NCBI RefSeq assembly: GCF_026914265.1
Contig: NC_069133.1
Span: 26,732,272 to 26,796,271 of the forward strand
Source: Mya arenaria
Lineage: Eukaryota; Mollusca; Bivalvia; Myida; Myidae
DNA length: 64,000 bases
Direction of reading: 5' to 3'
Shown here: one piece after another, positions 34,601-46,535 of the stretch
Layout: every line of letters begins with the position of its first letter
How positions within the stretch are numbered: the stretch's first letter is position 1
The notes under the pieces: generated by a model
What the model saw: the letters and a program-made list of their open reading frames with translations, nothing else
Told to the model about the DNA's origin: nothing
Databases searched by the model: none
Made by a program: the position numbers and the translations under genes

Positions 34601-37600
34601 ATGTGTTTAAACACTGAAATATATAATAAAACACTCTTTTTATATTCGTGCAGAATGGGAAAAAGGTAGACAGACTGGATGGGGCGAATGCGGCTGAGCT
34701 GACAAAGAAGGTTAAACTGCTTGGCTCACAGACTGGGGTTGATGTGCCCCAAATTCCAGACGCACCAAAAGAGGTATGATTGTACTACACTATGTGACAA
34801 TAGGCTGATTGCTCAGAACTTTGTAAAAACTGCACTCTCTCAGATTTACCATTTTTACAACTTTTTTATTTTTTATCTTGGAAAGAGAATATTTTTGCTT
34901 AAATAATTAATATCTGCAAACCAATAATAAAAGACTGCTGACAAAAGATCAGATCGCAGAAGTTCATATTTCCGTTCGAAAATTAATGTTTTTGGCTTAA
35001 AATGTTACTAACGGTTTAAGAAAAATGCATAAAACATCAATTTTAAATATAAAAATCTGTGATCTACTTTTTTGTCAGCAGTCATATATATATCTGGTTT
35101 CCATGGATTTTCGCAAAAATTGGCTCGTTTCAAGACAAAAAATAAAAAAAAAGTTGTCAAAATGCTCAAGCTGTGAGAGTGCAGCTGTAAAGGTAACAAC
35201 ATTGTTAACATCATTGGTGTTTACTTGTGAATCTTGACTGCTCTGGAAGTTTAATGGATACACTATAAGATATGAGACAACTGTTTGAGCTTTTCTTGTT
35301 TTATTTAAACAGAAAAGATAGATGAATACATCATCAATTATATCTTTTTAAATGTCAATAAAGATCTCGTTAATGATTAAATCATGTTGTTAACTTTGAC
35401 AATGTTCTGAACTATCAGCCCAATGTCTTGGTCGTTTAATGAAATTGTATGCCAAAGCTGAGATATAAACAATGCCATGTTTGATGCCATAATGTGGCCA
35501 CCATAAAAAAATAGTTTGGTAAGTTTTTCCAAAAGTACCCATTTAGGTGTAAAAATAAATTATTTTGTTTTCAACTAAAGAGTACCACCTTATGTTTTCC
35601 TCCTGATCCTTCACTATTTTTAGTGTATATTTTTTCTTGGTAATTTCTTAAAAAATCAGCATTGGTTGAGTGATCATGTTAAAATTTGACCATTTTATAT
35701 TTATTTTTTGCTACAACAGCTACCCTGATATAGGTATTACCACATTAACTGCCATTCTAAACAGCATTCTAAATCATTTGCATTTTTTTTTAATTCTTTA
35801 AATTTATGAAAACTCAGGTATTCAAAAAACATTGTAAAATTTAGTGATAATGAAAAAACATGTTAATTTTAGATTTTTGATTCAAGAACATGTTCTTTAA
35901 TGTAGAAAGAAATGTCACATTAAATGTTTGCTGAATTGAATTGATTCTCCTTCAGGACCTGAATGCTAAGCTGAAGAGATTGATCAATGCTGAAGATGTC
36001 ATGTTATTCATGAAGGGCATTCCAGCTGAACCAAGATGCGGTATGAGCTTGTATTTAGAATTCATTGCTCAATGCTTTAAAGCTGCTTTCCCGCAGACCG
36101 CTTGTTTTGATAACTTTTTTATGATTTTTTTTTTCGAATTTCCGGGTAGCTCATTTTGGCATACCTTTAAGTAACTTAAATTCAGTCATATAAGATAACT
36201 CACTTTAGAACAGATCTCAATTCTTTAATAAACTGCCGAAAATTTCACTTTTCATAAAGCTTTAGGAATGCTTTAAGTCATGAAACATCAATTTTTGAAC
36301 ATAAAGATCAAAAACTGTTAGCTCATTCATAGGCAAAACGATCAATCTGTGAGAATGAAGCTTTAACATGCCTCGTGTGAAGCAGTGATAGATGGGATAC
36401 TAGTCTCCTGGATTAATACCAGTGAGACAGTCTCCAAACTGCTCTGTTTAACCCTTATATTTTTAAACATCTTTTTGAATGACATGGCCTGGTATTGAAC
36501 ATGCAACCTAATGCAGTTGAATATCACCCAAATCTTATTAATAAAGTTCTATCAAATTCTGTAAACTTTGTTAAGATAATTATGATTATTACAAGTATAA
36601 TAAGGTATTCATATGTATGGTTTTTTTAAAAAAAATACACAAATTAACTTGGGTGTGTACGCTTACGGGGGTATTTATACTCGCACTCGGGTCTTGCCAG
36701 ATAAGACTAATAGTCATTTAAGGTAAGCACAGACAGAATGTAACCCTGGTTAGAGATACCCTGGGGCAGTGATTACGAACAGTCTCAAGTCTGAGTTCAG
36801 ACTCAAAACACATTATTGCAAAACTTCATTTCATTGTAATTTTCCTTTTATCAGAGCATTGATAGTAAAATTTGCTGAAAGATATTGCTATTTGAATATT
36901 TTACTAAAATTTACCTATTTTTGTAAAAGAAATGAATTAAATATGATTTTTTCTTCCTTTAAAAAAAATGCTTTTCTGAGGCTGAGTCTAGACTTGAGAG
37001 TGTTCATAATCACGGCCCCTGGTTCTTGGACGTGCACCAGTGTATAGCACTGTCACACAGGACGCCCATTTAACACCCATTTAACATCTCGCCCGGAAGA
37101 CGATAAGTATTTTTTAGTGGTGTGGTGGGGAATTGAACCTGTGACTCCTGGATTGACAGTCAAGTTTGTAACCTATAGACCACGAAACCGCTACAAATTG
37201 ATTTATGTTACCATCTTTTATTGAGCATTAATAGTCAAAGGGAAGTAATCCTGTTTAATATATCATAAGTGGTTTTGATGCCTTCCCTTGACACAGCATA
37301 TCTTGTATTTGTTTCATGTTGTGTAAAATGGTTTCTTTTGGACTGCGGCCTTATGTCACCAATGAAACAAATGACCGGACTTGTTCTCTACATTTTCAAT
37401 AAACAAAATCTATACTTTAATATGAATGCATCTTTGGCTTTGTTTTTGTAGGATTCAGTAAGCAGATCATACAGATCTTGAATGAAAACAATGTCAAGTA
37501 CGGCTCCTTCAACATTCTAGCTGATGAAGAAGTTAGACAAGGTTTGTATGTTTACATATACATTACAAGGTCTTAACTATATTGGCTCTGTTTGTTATGC

Positions 37601-40600
37601 TTCAAAATGATGTATTTAAATCTTAAAGGGGCTAGACACCAGATGATACAATTGCAAGAAAAAAAGAAAATTGTCAAAAACTTACATGAAATTGACATCT
37701 TTGTGTACGACACATTGAATCGTACTTACTGATGTATGACATTGCTTACAACACATGCGTCTTTCGCAGTTTATGCTCATTTTTCCAATTCAAAATTTAC
37801 CAGGGTTGTCTACCAGGTAAACTTGTTCACTTTCATTAGCTAAACTGGATGCAATATGCACAATCCTGCAAGTCCTGCTCTGGCAATGTGCTTTCCTTGT
37901 TTGCTCAACTACTGGATTTTTCAGTTAAACTGCAATTATTCGAACAGGTGGTCATTTGAAAACTGTTTTTTTTACATATTCACGTTTAGTAATTGGGAGC
38001 CTTAGAACATACGAGGAATTTTCGCAACGCAATACATGACTGGTGCTGAAGTATACAATTGGTATGACACCTCCAAATTTAAAAAAACAACATTATGAGA
38101 CTTTTCATAACAGACTAAATTGGAAACTTGGGTCGTGAAAAAAATCGGATAACTCAAGGTATCAACTCGGGTCCCAGTGTCCTCAAGGGATTGCAGTTTT
38201 ATTTATAAAGCGAGGCTTGTTTATATTTGTATTCCAAGCATTTATATTAGAATTCAGACTTGTTTATCCAAAGACTTTTGGGATGTACGTAAGTAAAGAT
38301 AATAAATGTTAATGGAACTAGAGTAAACCGAGGTTGTGGGTTTGATCTATGTGATTGGATTTCCAACAATGAGATATAGGTACTGGTATGTAAAAGTGTC
38401 TATTTCATGTAGAAAGTCAAGTCAAATATAGAAGCTAAAGTAGTGTCTGCATTTACTCTGTCTATGTAAAACAAACAATCTTGGACGTCCTCTTAAATCA
38501 GTTAAAAATGTAAAAAAAAATCTTCATACATAGAAAATGTCTTAATGCTTTAGTAAAAAAGTAAATGAGTATGTAAGAAGTTAACTCATAAAGATGTTTG
38601 TAAGTGAGTGGCATATTTGATATAAATCATATGTTTTCTACCCTGTATTTTGTATATCGTACAGGCCTGAAGACATTCTCTAACTGGCCAACGTACCCGC
38701 AACTGTACAGCAAGGGGGAGTTACTTGGCGGACTAGATATCGTCAAGGAGCTGGCTGAGAGTGGCGAACTAAAGTTGCAGCTACCGCAGCAACAGTCACT
38801 TGATGACAGGTGGGTTGGGTAACCTGACAACAGGTGGATTGGGGGTCCTTGGGTGATGGTGTGTTTGAGGTGATTTGTTGACAAGTGGGTGGGGTAACAC
38901 CACAACCGGCATGTTGGTGTTTTTTTTAATGTGCTGACACTTTCTTTTGTCTTTAAGCTATTGTGTTCAGAATAAGCCTTAAACACACTGATTACTTGAT
39001 ACCAAAAAAATGTTTCAGCCTCATAAATCGTATGTTCCATACCTATTACATACAAGGTCGAAGGGCCTCATAAACCAGGCCCCTGTGATGTTATTCATGC
39101 AGGTAGATTAGACCATTCCTTAATCATATGTCAACATTACATAATATACCCTTTATATGCCAAGAGGAAGGACCTCATCAACCATGTGCCAGTGATGTTC
39201 ATGAAGGAAGACAGGGCCGCTCCTCGATGTGGCCCCTGTAAACAATACTTTATATTTATATCTGTAAAGTACTGGGTTGAAGGCCTCATCAACAAGGCAC
39301 TTGTGGTGAATTCATGAAGGGAGAGAGAACTCCACCACAATATGGCCTCTGTCAACAGAACTTAATAATCATATCTGTTATAAACCAGGTTGACATGCCT
39401 CACCAACCAGGCCTCAGTGATTTTGTTCATGTGACCCCTGTCAACAGTACTTAATATTCATATTTGTTATATACCAGGTTGAAGGGCCTCACCAACCAGG
39501 CGCCAGTGTTGTTGTTCATGTGACCCCTGTCAACAGTACTTAATATTCATATTTGTTATATACCAGGTTGAAGGGCCTCACCAACCAGGCGCCAGTGTTG
39601 TTGTTCATGTGACCCCTGTCAACAGGACTTAATATTCATATTTGTTATATACCAGGTTGAAGGGCCTCACCAACCAGGCGCCAGTGATGTTGTTCATGTG
39701 ACCCCTGTGAACAGTACTTAATATTCATATTTGTTATATACCAGGTTGAAGGGCCTCACCAACCAGGCGCCAGTGATGTTGTTCATGTGACCCCTGTCAA
39801 CAGTACTTAATATTCATATTTGTTATATACCAGGTTGAAGGGCCTCACCAACCAGGCCTCAGTGATGTTGTTCATGTGACCCCTGTCAACAGTACTTCAT
39901 ATTCATAGTTGTTATATGCTAGGAGGAAGGGACTCATTAACCAGGCCTCAGTGATGTTGTTCAAGAACTGCACCACATTGTAGATTCAGTAAACAGTAAT
40001 TAATATTCATATCTGTTCTATACCAGGTTGAAGGGCCTCATCAACCAAGCTCCAGTGATGTTGTTTATGAAGGGAGACCGGGCCGCACCTAGATGTGGTT
40101 TCAGCAAACAGACCATTGCCATATTGAATGAATCAGGGTATAACACTTACAGATAGATAATACAATTTTGACATTCAATGCTTGAATTTCAATACATATT
40201 TACAAAATAAGACTCCACTGTCTAAATACTACAGCTTTTGACATTCAATGCTAAGACTCCACTGTCTAATTACAGCTTTTGACATTCAATACTTAGACTC
40301 CAATATCTCAATTGACATACATTGCTTAGATTCCACTGTCTGTTTACAACTGTCACATTCAATGATTAGATTCCACTGTCAAATTACAACTGTGACATTC
40401 AATTATTAGATTCCACTGTCTAATTACAACTGTGACATTCAATGCTTAGATTCCACTGTCTAATTACAACTGTGACATTCAATGCTTAGATTCCACTGTC
40501 TAATTACAACTGTGACATACAATGCTTAGATTCCACTGTCTGTTTACAACTGTCACATTCAATGATTAGATTCCACTGTCAAATTACAACTGTGACATTC

Positions 40601-42335
40601 AATTATTAGATTCCACTGTCAAATTACAACTGTGACATTCAATTATTAGATTCCACTGTCTAATTACAACTGTGACATTCAATGCTAAGATTCCACTGTC
40701 TAATTACAACTGTGACATTCAATGCTTAGATTCCACTGTCTAATTACAACTGTGACATTCAATGCTAAGATTCCACTGTCTAATTACATTTTTTACATTC
40801 AATTCTAAGATTCCACCATCTTATTAGAGTTTTTGACATTCAATGCTAGGAGATAACGGTTTAATTAGGACTTTTGACATTCAATGCTGAAACTCAATTA
40901 CAATTTTGACATTCAATGGTTAGATTATACAGTCTAATTTCAAATTTTATATTCAATGCTAAGATTCCACTGCCTTATTACAACTTTGACATTCATGCAT
41001 AGATACCACAAACACTTTTAATTTTTAAAACATTCAATGCTTAGATTCCACTGTCTATTTACACTTTTGACATTCTATGCATAGAAACTTATTTTGTTTA
41101 CAGTGTAGAGTACAGCACATTTGACATACTGGGAGATGATGAAGTACGCCAAGGCCTGAAGACTTTCTCCAACTGGCCCACATATCCCCAGTTGTATGTG
41201 AAGGGGGAGCTGGTCGGGGGGCTGGATATTATCAAGGTATGAATGTTTTCATTCTAGATTAAAGGTTCCTCTTCTGAATGCATAGCATGACAGACACACA
41301 GGGTTTACTATATCCTTCTCTGAAGTTTTGTCAGCTATCATCTGCTATCAGTGTTGGTATTTAATGGTTTGCTGTTGCTATCTTCAAGCTACACTTCTGC
41401 TGGGCATAAAACATCTTAAGTCATTTTCAAACTTATGTAATTTTCCTATATTAAGTATCTTGCTCAACATTTGAAAACCCTTATACTTTTATTTTGATTT
41501 GACCAAGAATATAGTTGAAATCAAATGAAGTTAACTTTTGATTTTTTTAATACCACCCCTGTGCTTAAACTTCTTTGTATTTTGAGGATGGCATATTCTT
41601 TCCTGCAATGTGAAATTCTTTACAAACCTTTTTAACACTTAAGTTTTGCATTATACCCCCAATTAGGAGTTGAACAAGTCTGTTATAAACGTCACAAAAT
41701 CTTGTGTCACAGTTAGCTGCATAATTTTGCACTTACTCTCCTGAAACTTTACAGTATTGTTTATTAGTATGGGAAGTTGGGCACCAGATATTTGTGTGGC
41801 ATTTCACTTGGTCCAGCCGTCTAAAAATTGTTCTGGCCCTTGAGATAGCGAAAAATGGTCAGAAATTCCTGTGTCAAATATTGCACCAAAGCAAGAGTAT
41901 TGCACTAACACTCATGAAACTTTGGTCAGCATGTGGAAATTGTGTATCAGCAATTTTTGTGACATGGTCTTACAATAGTTATGGCCATTTACATAGTAAA
42001 AATTGGTCAGAAAAATATTGTGGTGCATTAACTCCAAATGGTTTGCAACTACACTCATGAAACTTTATAGATTTGTTGGTCAACAGTGGAATTTGGGCAT
42101 GTGCAATTTGTGTGACATTTTGCGTGGTCTTATAAGAGTTATGACCCTTGACTTGATCAAAATGATATTTAAACAGTATTCTATTTTTTGAAAATAAAAT
42201 CCATGAAAATGGTTCGTAGCTTATTTTCAGATAAAGTTTACAAAACACAAGAGTTACCCAAATATGTTTATCTATCTATTCCAGGAACTGCAAGAGTCAA
42301 AAGAATTAGTGAACATTCTGAAGAACGGACAATGA
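31669..42335 (+). CDS. GLRX3: glutaredoxin-3 (PICOT), complete, ten exons
   Basis: Exons 31669-31733, 32646-32760, 33512-33586, 34654-34773, 35956-36040, 37452-37541, 38665-38809, 40027-40137, 41104-41236 and 42285-42335 join in phase to 329 residues; human GLRX3 has 335. The order is an N-terminal thioredoxin-like domain with [19 protein letters not shown] and the cis-proline region [11 protein letters not shown], then two monothiol glutaredoxin domains. Each has MLFMKG, a CGFS active site (the first split by the intron at 36041-37451), [21 protein letters not shown] or its close variant, and GELxGGLDI(V/I)KEL. The family handles [2Fe-2S] clusters, partners BOLA2 and acts in the cytosol and nucleus in cytosolic iron-sulphur assembly. 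All active-site cysteines are present. Introns hold many MITEs, two SINE copies, and an array of decayed copies of exon 8 just before that exon. Confidence 0.97.
33097..33449 (+). mobile_element. TTAA-flanked MITE, family A (copy 5)
   Basis: TTAAAGCTGCTTTCTCACAG at the left, GTGAGAGTGCAGCTTTAA at the right. It lies in GLRX3 intron 2 and ends about 60 bases before exon 3. Confidence 0.8.
33757..33930 (-). mobile_element. tRNA-derived SINE, family 1, 3' part
   Basis: Read on the minus strand it gives the family 1 body and tail (CACTGGCGCACGTTAAAGAA, GGTAGCTCTAACCAG, TAAATAAGCTTACA). The tRNA-like head is missing. It lies in GLRX3 intron 3. Confidence 0.7.
34821..35190 (+). mobile_element. TTAA-type MITE, family A (copy 6)
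   Basis: Left ACTGCACTCTCTCAGATTTA, right CTGTGAGAGTGCAGCTGTAA, with a well-kept interior. The outer TTAA is eroded on both sides. It lies in GLRX3 intron 4. Confidence 0.8.
36077..36366 (+). mobile_element. TTAA-flanked MITE, family A (copy 7, diverged)
   Basis: Left TTTAAAGCTGCTTTCCCGCA, right ATCTGTGAGAATGAAGCTTT. The interior is shortened. It lies in GLRX3 intron 5, 37 bases after exon 5. Confidence 0.7.
36657..37195 (-). mobile_element. tRNA-derived SINE, family 1, split by a MITE
   Basis: On the minus strand the tRNA-like head (near 37195) and the body (GTGGTCTATAGG, CACTAAAAAATACT, ACGTCCAAGAACCAG) are followed, after an interruption at 36765-37017, by the rest of the body and tail near 36660. 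It lies in GLRX3 intron 6. Confidence 0.7.
36765..37017 (+). mobile_element. MITE with 5-bp target duplication, nested in a SINE
   Basis: The ends GGCAGTGATTACGAACAGTC and TGTTCATAATCACGGCC are inverted repeats, continuing inward with CTCAAGTCTGAGTTCAGACTC and GAGTCTAGACTTGAG. CCTGG is repeated at both borders (36760-36764 and 37018-37022). Uninterrupted SINE copies at 26.1 and 61.1 kb show the empty site. The superfamily is unknown. Confidence 0.75.
37623..37830 (+). mobile_element. TTAA-type element, family C, left part only
   Basis: TTAAAGGGGCTAGACACCAG and the next 200 bases match the left third of the element at 16447-16928 (GAAAATTGTCAAAAACTTACATG, TTTCGCAGTTT, GTCTACCAGG). The tRNA-like part and the right end are missing. 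Confidence 0.65.
37850..38285 (+). repeat. dispersed repeat interrupted by a pogo-like MITE
   Basis: The outer parts match the uninterrupted copy at 15660-15830. The inner part, 37921-38203, starts CAGTTAAACTGCAATTATTC and ends TTGCAGTTTTAT and resembles the MITE at 9747-10403 in several inner blocks (TTCGCAACGCAATACATGAC, AACTCGGGTCCC). It lies in GLRX3 intron 6. Confidence 0.6.
39052..40020 (+). pseudogene. tandem array of decayed GLRX3 exon-8 copies (89-bp period)
   Basis: About ten copies precede the real exon at 40027-40137. The five best (starting near 39475, 39564, 39653, 39742 and 39831) are 89 bases apart and nearly identical. Each begins with an acceptor-like ATACCAG, then GTTGAAGGGCCTCACCAACC and CAGTGWTGTTGTTCATG, then TGA in the exon frame, then a remnant of the exon's CGFS-side text (ACCCCTGTCAACAG) and ACTTAATATTCATATTTG. 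Older copies at about 39052, 39160 and 39270 keep more of the exon; the one at 39160 is still open as [19 protein letters not shown]. This exon has become a minisatellite inside its own gene. Confidence 0.88.
40150..41095 (+). repeat. 40-bp minisatellite in GLRX3 intron 8
   Basis: Units of about 40 bases read GACATTCAATGCTTAGATTC then CACTGTCTAATTACAACTGT. Roughly 20 copies are present, most regular between 40330 and 40780, with degenerate units at both ends. A 180-base block (40321-40500) recurs at 40501-40680, showing higher-order duplication. The array ends just before exon 9 at 41104. Confidence 0.9.
41750..42165 (+). repeat. degenerate tandem repeat of about 150 bp, three units
   Basis: Blocks such as CACTCATGAAACTTT, TTTGTGTGACATTT, TGGTCTTA and GAGTTATGACCCTTGACTTG recur in order at about 150-base spacing. 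It lies in the last intron of GLRX3. Confidence 0.5.
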
Positions 42336-42480
42336 GATATACAAGACAGAGCATGTAATTGTATATAACCAGTGTCATATCGGCATTCGTGTTTGCTGGT
42401 GAGAACAAAAATATTAAAGGCTGCATTCAAAATATCTGCTTATTCATAGATAAACATTTTTTTTCAAATTCATATTTTAA

Positions 42481-42486
42481 AATAAA
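42481..42486 (+). terminator. poly(A) signal of GLRX3
   Basis: AATAAA lies about 146 bases after the stop; another is at 42748-42753. Either could be used. Confidence 0.5.
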
Positions 42487-43176
42487 CTGTTTTCTTGCTC
42501 TTAAGAACTAAAGCGTTTCTTCAAATTGTTAAAAATAATTGTATTGTGGCCATATTTTTTAAGTCTGGTATTATTTCTTACTGTTAATTTCTATGATGTT
42601 TTTTAATTGTGAGAAGTGCTTATATTTATATAAAGGATTATAAAAAAGTATTCCCAATTTGAAATGTCTTTCTGTGTTTTCTTCTATTAAAATTAATCAA
42701 AAAGAAAATAAGAAGTTTTTGAGATGTCCATATGAATTGTTTACGGGAATAAATGTTAAGTTTACTGCATGCTTTTGTTGATTTTACCCCCAGATATATA
42801 TTATCTGAGTGCTATAAATGAGTCGTATATGTCATGTCACAAAATCGAGAGTTGCATATTCATGTAACACTAAACTTTCACAAGACAATTTACAAAACAA
42901 TTTATTTATAATTCTCAGTTTGCATAGACCATATTCCTTACAAATGAAATAATGGATTTTAATTCAGTGGGTCCTGGGTGTTTTACCACCATTTACAAAC
43001 AAAGATCAGGGCATTTCTGATTTAATAGGAAAATTTATTATTATTTTAAAATATCTTCACCTAAAAGATATAACAAAAAATCAATCAATAACGCCATAAA
43101 CAAACAAGATTTTTTCTTGAAATAAGTCATAAATATAATTAAATGACTTTGTACACTTAAACTTCAATTTCATTTT

Positions 43177-44977
43177 ATTATGCCCCCCTTCGAAGAAGAG
43201 GGGTATATTGCTTTGCACAGGCATGTCGGTCGGTCGGTCGGTCGGTTGGTCGGTCCGTCGGTAGACCAAAGCTTGTCCGAGTGATAACTCAACAATTCCT
43301 AGACGTATGGTCACCAAACTTCACATGAAGGTTGGGCCTGACCAGTAGATGACCCCTATTGATTTTGGGGGTCATCGGGTCAAAGGTCAAGGTCACAGTG
43401 ACCTTTAATGGTAAAATAATTTTAAAGCTTGTCCGAGTGATAACTCAAGAATGCCTGCACCCATGGCCCTCAAACTTGACATGGAGGTTGGGCCTGACCA
43501 GTAGATGACCCCTATTGTTTTTGGGGGTCATCAGACCAAAGGTCAAGGTCACAGTGACCTTGAATGGTAAAAGGTTGTCCGAGTGATAACGTGACAATGC
43601 CTGCACCCATGGCCCTCAAACTTGACTTGGAGGTTGGGCCTGACCAGTAGATGACCCCTATTGTTTTTGGGGGTCATTGGGCCAAAGGTCAAGGTCACAG
43701 TGACCTTGAATGGTAAAAGGTTGTCCGATTGATAACTCAACAATGCCTGCACCCATGGCCCTCAAACTTGACTTGGAGAATTGGCCTGACCAGGAGATGA
43801 CCCCTATGGTTTTTGGGGGTCATCTGGCCAAAGGTTAAGGTCACAGTGACCTGGAATGGTAAAAGGTTGTCCGAGTGATAACTCGATAATGCCTGCACCC
43901 ATGGCCCTCAAATTTGACTTGGAGGTTGGGCCTGGCCAGAAGATGGTCCCTATTGATTTAAGGGGTCATTGGGCCAAAGGTCAAGGTCACAGTGACCTGG
44001 AATGGTAAAAGGTTATCCGAGTGATAACTTGACAATGGCTGCACCCATGGCCCTCAAACTTGATTTGTAGGTTGAACCCGGCCAGAAGATTGTCCCTATT
44101 AATTTTAGGGGTCATTGGGCCAAAGGTCAAGGTCACAGTGACCTTGAATGATAAAAGGTTGTCCAAGTGATAACTCAACAATGCCTGCACCCATGGCCCT
44201 CAAACTTGATATGGAGGTTGGGCCTGACCAGTAGATGACCCCTATTGATTTTAGGCGTCAAAGGTCAAGGTCACAGTGACCTTGAAAGCAAACTCGACAA
44301 TTCTTGGACCTATGGTCATCAAACTTGACATGAAGGTTGGGCCTGCCCAGTAGATGACCCCTATCGACTTTGGGGGTCATCAGGCCAAGGTCAATGTCAC
44401 AGTAACCTTTAACGCAAAAAAGTTAACAAATCTTCCCCCACTGATATCTCAACAATGCCTGAACCTATTATCATTAAACTTGACATGGATGTTAAGCCTG
44501 ACCAGTTGATTCATAGAGCCACAGGTCAAGGTCACAGTGATCTTGAATGGTAAAAGGTTGTCCGAGTGATAACTCAACAATGCCTGAACCCATGGCCTTC
44601 AAACTTGACTTGGAGTTGCATCTGACTTGTAGATGACCCCTTATGATTTAAGGGGTCATCGGGTCAAATTTCAAGGTCACAGTGACCTTGAACGAAAAAA
44701 ACTTGTCTTGTGATAACTTGACAATGCCTGCACCCATGGCCCTCAAACTTGACATTTAGGTTTCTGGTGACCAGCTGCTGACTCTGGATTTTGAGTTCAT
44801 AGAGTCAAAGGTCATGACGGTCATAACACACTTTATCCTCACACTTTAATGGTCATAATCTTAAAACAGCAACAAATCAGCTGTCATTTCAGTCCATGCA
44901 TATTTCATTCAATTGTCCATATAATCCTGACAACATGGCGCTCAGGGGGGCATAATGTTTGACAAACATCTCTTGTT
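43177..44977 (+). mobile_element. Helentron/Pearl-like element with a tandem core of about 11 units
   Basis: The left end is ATTATGCCCCCCTT with a hairpin to GAGGGGTATA, then a GTCGGTCGGTCGGTCGG tract. The right end is an inverted AGGGGGGCATAAT and CTCTTGTT. The core units are about 147 bases: TGTCCGAGTGATAACTCAAC, CACCCATGGCCCTCAAACTT, AGTAGATGACCCCTATTG and CAAAGGTCAAGGTCACAGTG. The build is the same as the element at 2316-4602 with a different core. No coding capacity is present. Confidence 0.65.
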
Positions 44978-44986
44978 ATTATTATT

Positions 44987-45290
44987 AATAATCCCTCGCC
45001 ACGGAGTGGGGAGGGGATTATAGGAATGCACTTCGTCAGTCTGTCTGTCCGTCCGTCTGTCTGTCCGTCCGTCTGTCCGTCTGGCTGTAACATTTCGTGT
45101 CCGGGCTATAACTTAACTTATGCATTGATGGATTACCATATTACTTGGTACAAATTTTGTCCTCATTGAGACGATGTGCAGTGCTTAGTGCTCCATCAAG
45201 CGGCGGTTTTGGGAAAAGGTTTGTCGAAGTGTTTTAAAATACTGAATGCGGGGCTATGTAAGCGGCGTAGACTGCGCCTTGTTTCATATA
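44987..45290 (+). mobile_element. third Helentron/Pearl-like element, short
   Basis: It starts with a hairpin AATAATCCCTC...GGGGATTAT, then a GTCTGTCCGTCCGTCTGTCC tract, then CGTGTCCGGGCTATAACTT, which resembles CGTGTCCGGGCTGTAACTTT in the 2.4-kb array. The right end is not clear. It directly abuts the element at 43177-44977. Confidence 0.5.
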
Positions 45291-45299
45291 ATATGGTGA

Positions 45300-46535
45300 A
45301 CAAATAGTAAAGTTATCTTTGTTTAAAGTCCTCATTGGAAGCAAAATATAGCATTTATGACGTAATTAATCACGTGGTATACACATACTGTATTTGTTTC
45401 GGACTAGATAATGGAATCAGATAAATAAATGATAGGAGGATTATGCCACATGATTGTGTTCCTTATCACAATCGTACTCACCAATATTAAAATATTCTAA
45501 ACATTGTAAACAATCCATATACATCCGAGGTTGTTTTCGATGTAAAATGGCCGAGGGGTTCCGAATAGCCGAAAGTAACAAAAGCGGCCCGATTCGAAAA
45601 GGAAAACTGCTTTAAGTTCTTTTTATGCTATCAATTTTAAAGAAACATAGCGCAGTATTTGGGGAAAATATGTCATGCATTACCATATTGTTAAAACAAT
45701 GTTAAATTAATGTAATTAATAATATGTGAAAAATATATGATTCTGTTGACATAATATGTGCGATTGGAGCAAGGGCCGATTTGAACAAATGTCTCTCATA
45801 TACGAGAGAAGACTTAATGAACTTAAAATAAAACAAGGCTTACTTACCCAACCAATAGATTTTAAACAATACTTCTGTATTACTAATAGTCACAAGATCG
45901 AACCAGAAAGTCATACACGGTATTAACAAAGTGGCGACGTCATCATCAAATGAGTGTACTCCATATTTTAGAGATAACATATTGTATATATATATATTCG
46001 TTTGATTTTGAAAAAGGTATGCATTCAAATACAAATGTATACGATTAGCACTGGGCCATACCTGACATAAAGGAAACTACTCGTCGTTATCTCTTTATAT
46101 TTGCAAAATTGATATTGAATCGGAATGTATCGTGATTAAATGTTTTAAACAGGGTGAACGCCTTTACGGATAATTGGAGTATGCACCAATTTCGAGTTTA
46201 ACAGGTTTAAGTATCTTATTTCGTATAGCCGAAGTACTGAAACTTGATTTTACAAATGGAAAGTAGATATCATTGAAAAAATTAAAATAAATTTTCTTTA
46301 AAAGTCTCAAAACTCTTTAAAATGAGAACAAAGCAAGGATAGTGTGATTACCGAACTGTTTGATATACGGGACTTAAGGTTGTTCGAGAAATTGGGGAAA
46401 AAGAATCATACGACTTTACAAAAGGAAATGTAATATACAACACATGTGAACGTTGATCTATTGAAGTATATTTTTTCATGCACATTTTACTACCTGAAAC
46501 GTCCATCAAAGGAATATGCGAGTTCATGACAACAA
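45300..46535. other. intergenic / upstream region of the Rab-like gene
   Basis: No coding exon is seen. Bases 45519-45575 are the right end of the Mutator-like MITE (CATACATCCGAGG, CCGAGGGGTTCCGAAT). A short TATATATATAT run lies near 45988. No clear TATA box or initiator can be assigned to the gene that starts at 46536. Confidence 0.4.

Noticed and set aside
38627-39055. Minus-strand open frame of 142 codons over GLRX3 exon 7
   Set aside because: It is the antisense shadow of a well-supported exon.
40150-41095. CRISPR array
   Set aside because: Regular 40-base spacing without unique spacers, in an animal intron; it is a minisatellite.
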